Below are positions 63,281 to 64,000 of a DNA stretch of 64,000 bases, piece after piece (positions within the stretch are counted from its first letter, which is position 1; the number at the start of each line of letters is the position of its first letter). Below the pieces are notes generated by a model. It searched no databases. It was given only the letters and a program-made list of their open reading frames with translations, and was not told the origin of the DNA. The stretch comes from JAFGPL01 sp963781805 (GTDB taxonomy: Bacteria > Bacteroidota > Bacteroidia > Bacteroidales > UBA10428), in NCBI GenBank assembly GCA_963781805.1, contig CAWAHF010000004.1, positions 5,518,001 through 5,582,000 of the forward strand, written 5' to 3'. The position numbers were made by a program, and so were the translations under genes.

Positions 63281-64000
63281 ATGGAAGAAAGTCAAAATTT
63301 GGAAAGATTGCTGGAAAAGCTTATTCAGAATAAGCTTAATGTTGAAGAAATAAATGAGTTATCTCAATATTTAACTCAAAAAGATATTCCCGAGACGCTC
63401 TATAAATATTTCTTAAGGATATGGGATATTAGTCATAAATCAAATTTGGATATAATTTCTGAGGATTTACTTTATAAAATTAACAGGAAACTGGGAATCG
63501 AAAATGTAACATCATCAGTTACTCAAAGCAGATTCCGAGGGACAACACTTTTTAAATATGCGGCAATATTTATTATCGCTTTTGCATTGGCCTATCTTTT
63601 ATTTTCTCCTAAAGGAATAAATAAAGCAGATAGGAAACTGATCTCCGGAAATAGCGAAGTTTTGGTTTCTTATGGTTCAAAATCAAGAATCCGTCTGCCA
63701 GACGGATCAGTGGTTAACCTTAATTCAGGCAGCGTTCTGACATATCCTGCTGTTTTTACCGAAAATAACCGCAATGTCTATTTGAAAGGAGAGGGATATT
63801 TTCAGGTACAGGCAGATACCTCCCATCCTTTTTATGTTCATACATCCGAAATAACAATAAAGGTTACGGGGACCGTTTTCAATGTTAAATCATATGCAGA
63901 ATCGAATACGGTGGAGACAACTCTCATCTCAGGTATACTTGAGATTTCAGATAAAAAGTCATCCGGACATAACTTTTTAAAGGATAAAGAAACACTTCTC
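63281..64000 (+). CDS. FecR-family anti-sigma factor (3' end outside window)
   Basis: The frame is open from ATG 63281 to the window end (240 codons). A cytoplasmic N-terminal anti-sigma region of about 90 residues (MEESQNLERLLEKLIQNKLNVEEINELSQYL) is followed by a transmembrane helix (about 91-108, YAAIFIIAFALAYLLF). The periplasmic FecR domain then begins: GSKSRIRLPDGSVVNLNSGSVLTYP, NVYLKGEGYFQVQAD, HPFYVHTSEITIKVTGTVFNVKSY. Such proteins usually relay a TonB-receptor signal to an ECF sigma factor encoded just upstream; none is present upstream here. A SusCD pair may follow beyond the window. Confidence 0.9.
   Translation, partial: MEESQNLERLLEKLIQNKLNVEEINELSQYLTQKDIPETLYKYFLRIWDISHKSNLDIISEDLLYKINRKLGIENVTSSVTQSRFRGTTLFKYAAIFIIAFALAYLLFSPKGINKADRKLISGNSEVLVSYGSKSRIRLPDGSVVNLNSGSVLTYPAVFTENNRNVYLKGEGYFQVQADTSHPFYVHTSEITIKVTGTVFNVKSYAESNTVETTLISGILEISDKKSSGHNFLKDKETLL

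Overview
The window looks like a chromosomal segment of a glycan-degrading member of the Bacteroidota (Bacteroidales/Marinilabiliales-like; the genus cannot be fixed from sequence alone). The signs are a SusC/SusD pair, a hybrid two-component system regulator (HTCS), several proteins with type IX secretion (T9SS) C-terminal domains, lipoproteins with Bacteroidota-style lipoboxes, A+T-rich intergenic DNA, and -7 boxes of the TAnnTTTG type.

Region 1 (1-31.4 kb) is a polysaccharide utilisation locus that I read as targeting acetylated (gluco)mannan. A 5'-incomplete GH28 gene comes first. It is followed by a CE2-type acetylesterase, then a leftward operon: SusC, SusD, a T9SS-exported CBM9 protein, a 1085-residue clan-A glycosidase with PKD-like modules, and a GH5-FnIII enzyme. 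An HTCS lies between this operon and a divergent rightward operon: GH5 mannanase lipoprotein, clan-A glycosidase, cytosolic mannobiose/cellobiose 2-epimerase, GH130 mannosylglucose phosphorylase, GH5, CotH-domain protein, GH3. The main discovery is a set of 14-bp operator-like repeats on an exact 21-bp period in front of three of these transcription units. They keep nearly constant geometry to the -7 box, which suggests one HTCS regulon covering the CE2 gene, the susC operon and the mannanase operon.

Region 2 (31.5-45 kb) mixes stress and glycan genes. A four-gene cluster (YceI, outer-membrane barrel, YceI-like, Rrf2 regulator with an Fe-S-type cysteine loop) has a palindrome in its leader. 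A decayed beta-propeller lipoprotein gene, a GH95, a lactonase-fold lipoprotein and an acetylesterase follow. Then come a hemerythrin protein, a quinol-type nitric oxide reductase, a cupin and a TetR regulator with a visible operator.

Region 3 (44.8-49.1 kb) is mobile or decayed. An IS66 element has an IS4-type element inserted exactly inside its left terminal repeat, with target duplications for both. Beside it is an antitoxin-PIN toxin pair whose toxin has one in-frame stop.

Region 4 (49.1-64 kb) holds a DUF5916 outer-membrane protein, GH31, GH39, an approximately 0.95-kb higher-order tandem repeat, a FISUMP lipoprotein, a LamG-T9SS protein, a RAYT transposase flanked by matching REP palindromes, a MORN-type lipoprotein, a T9SS-like secreted protein and a FecR anti-sigma factor cut off by the window end.
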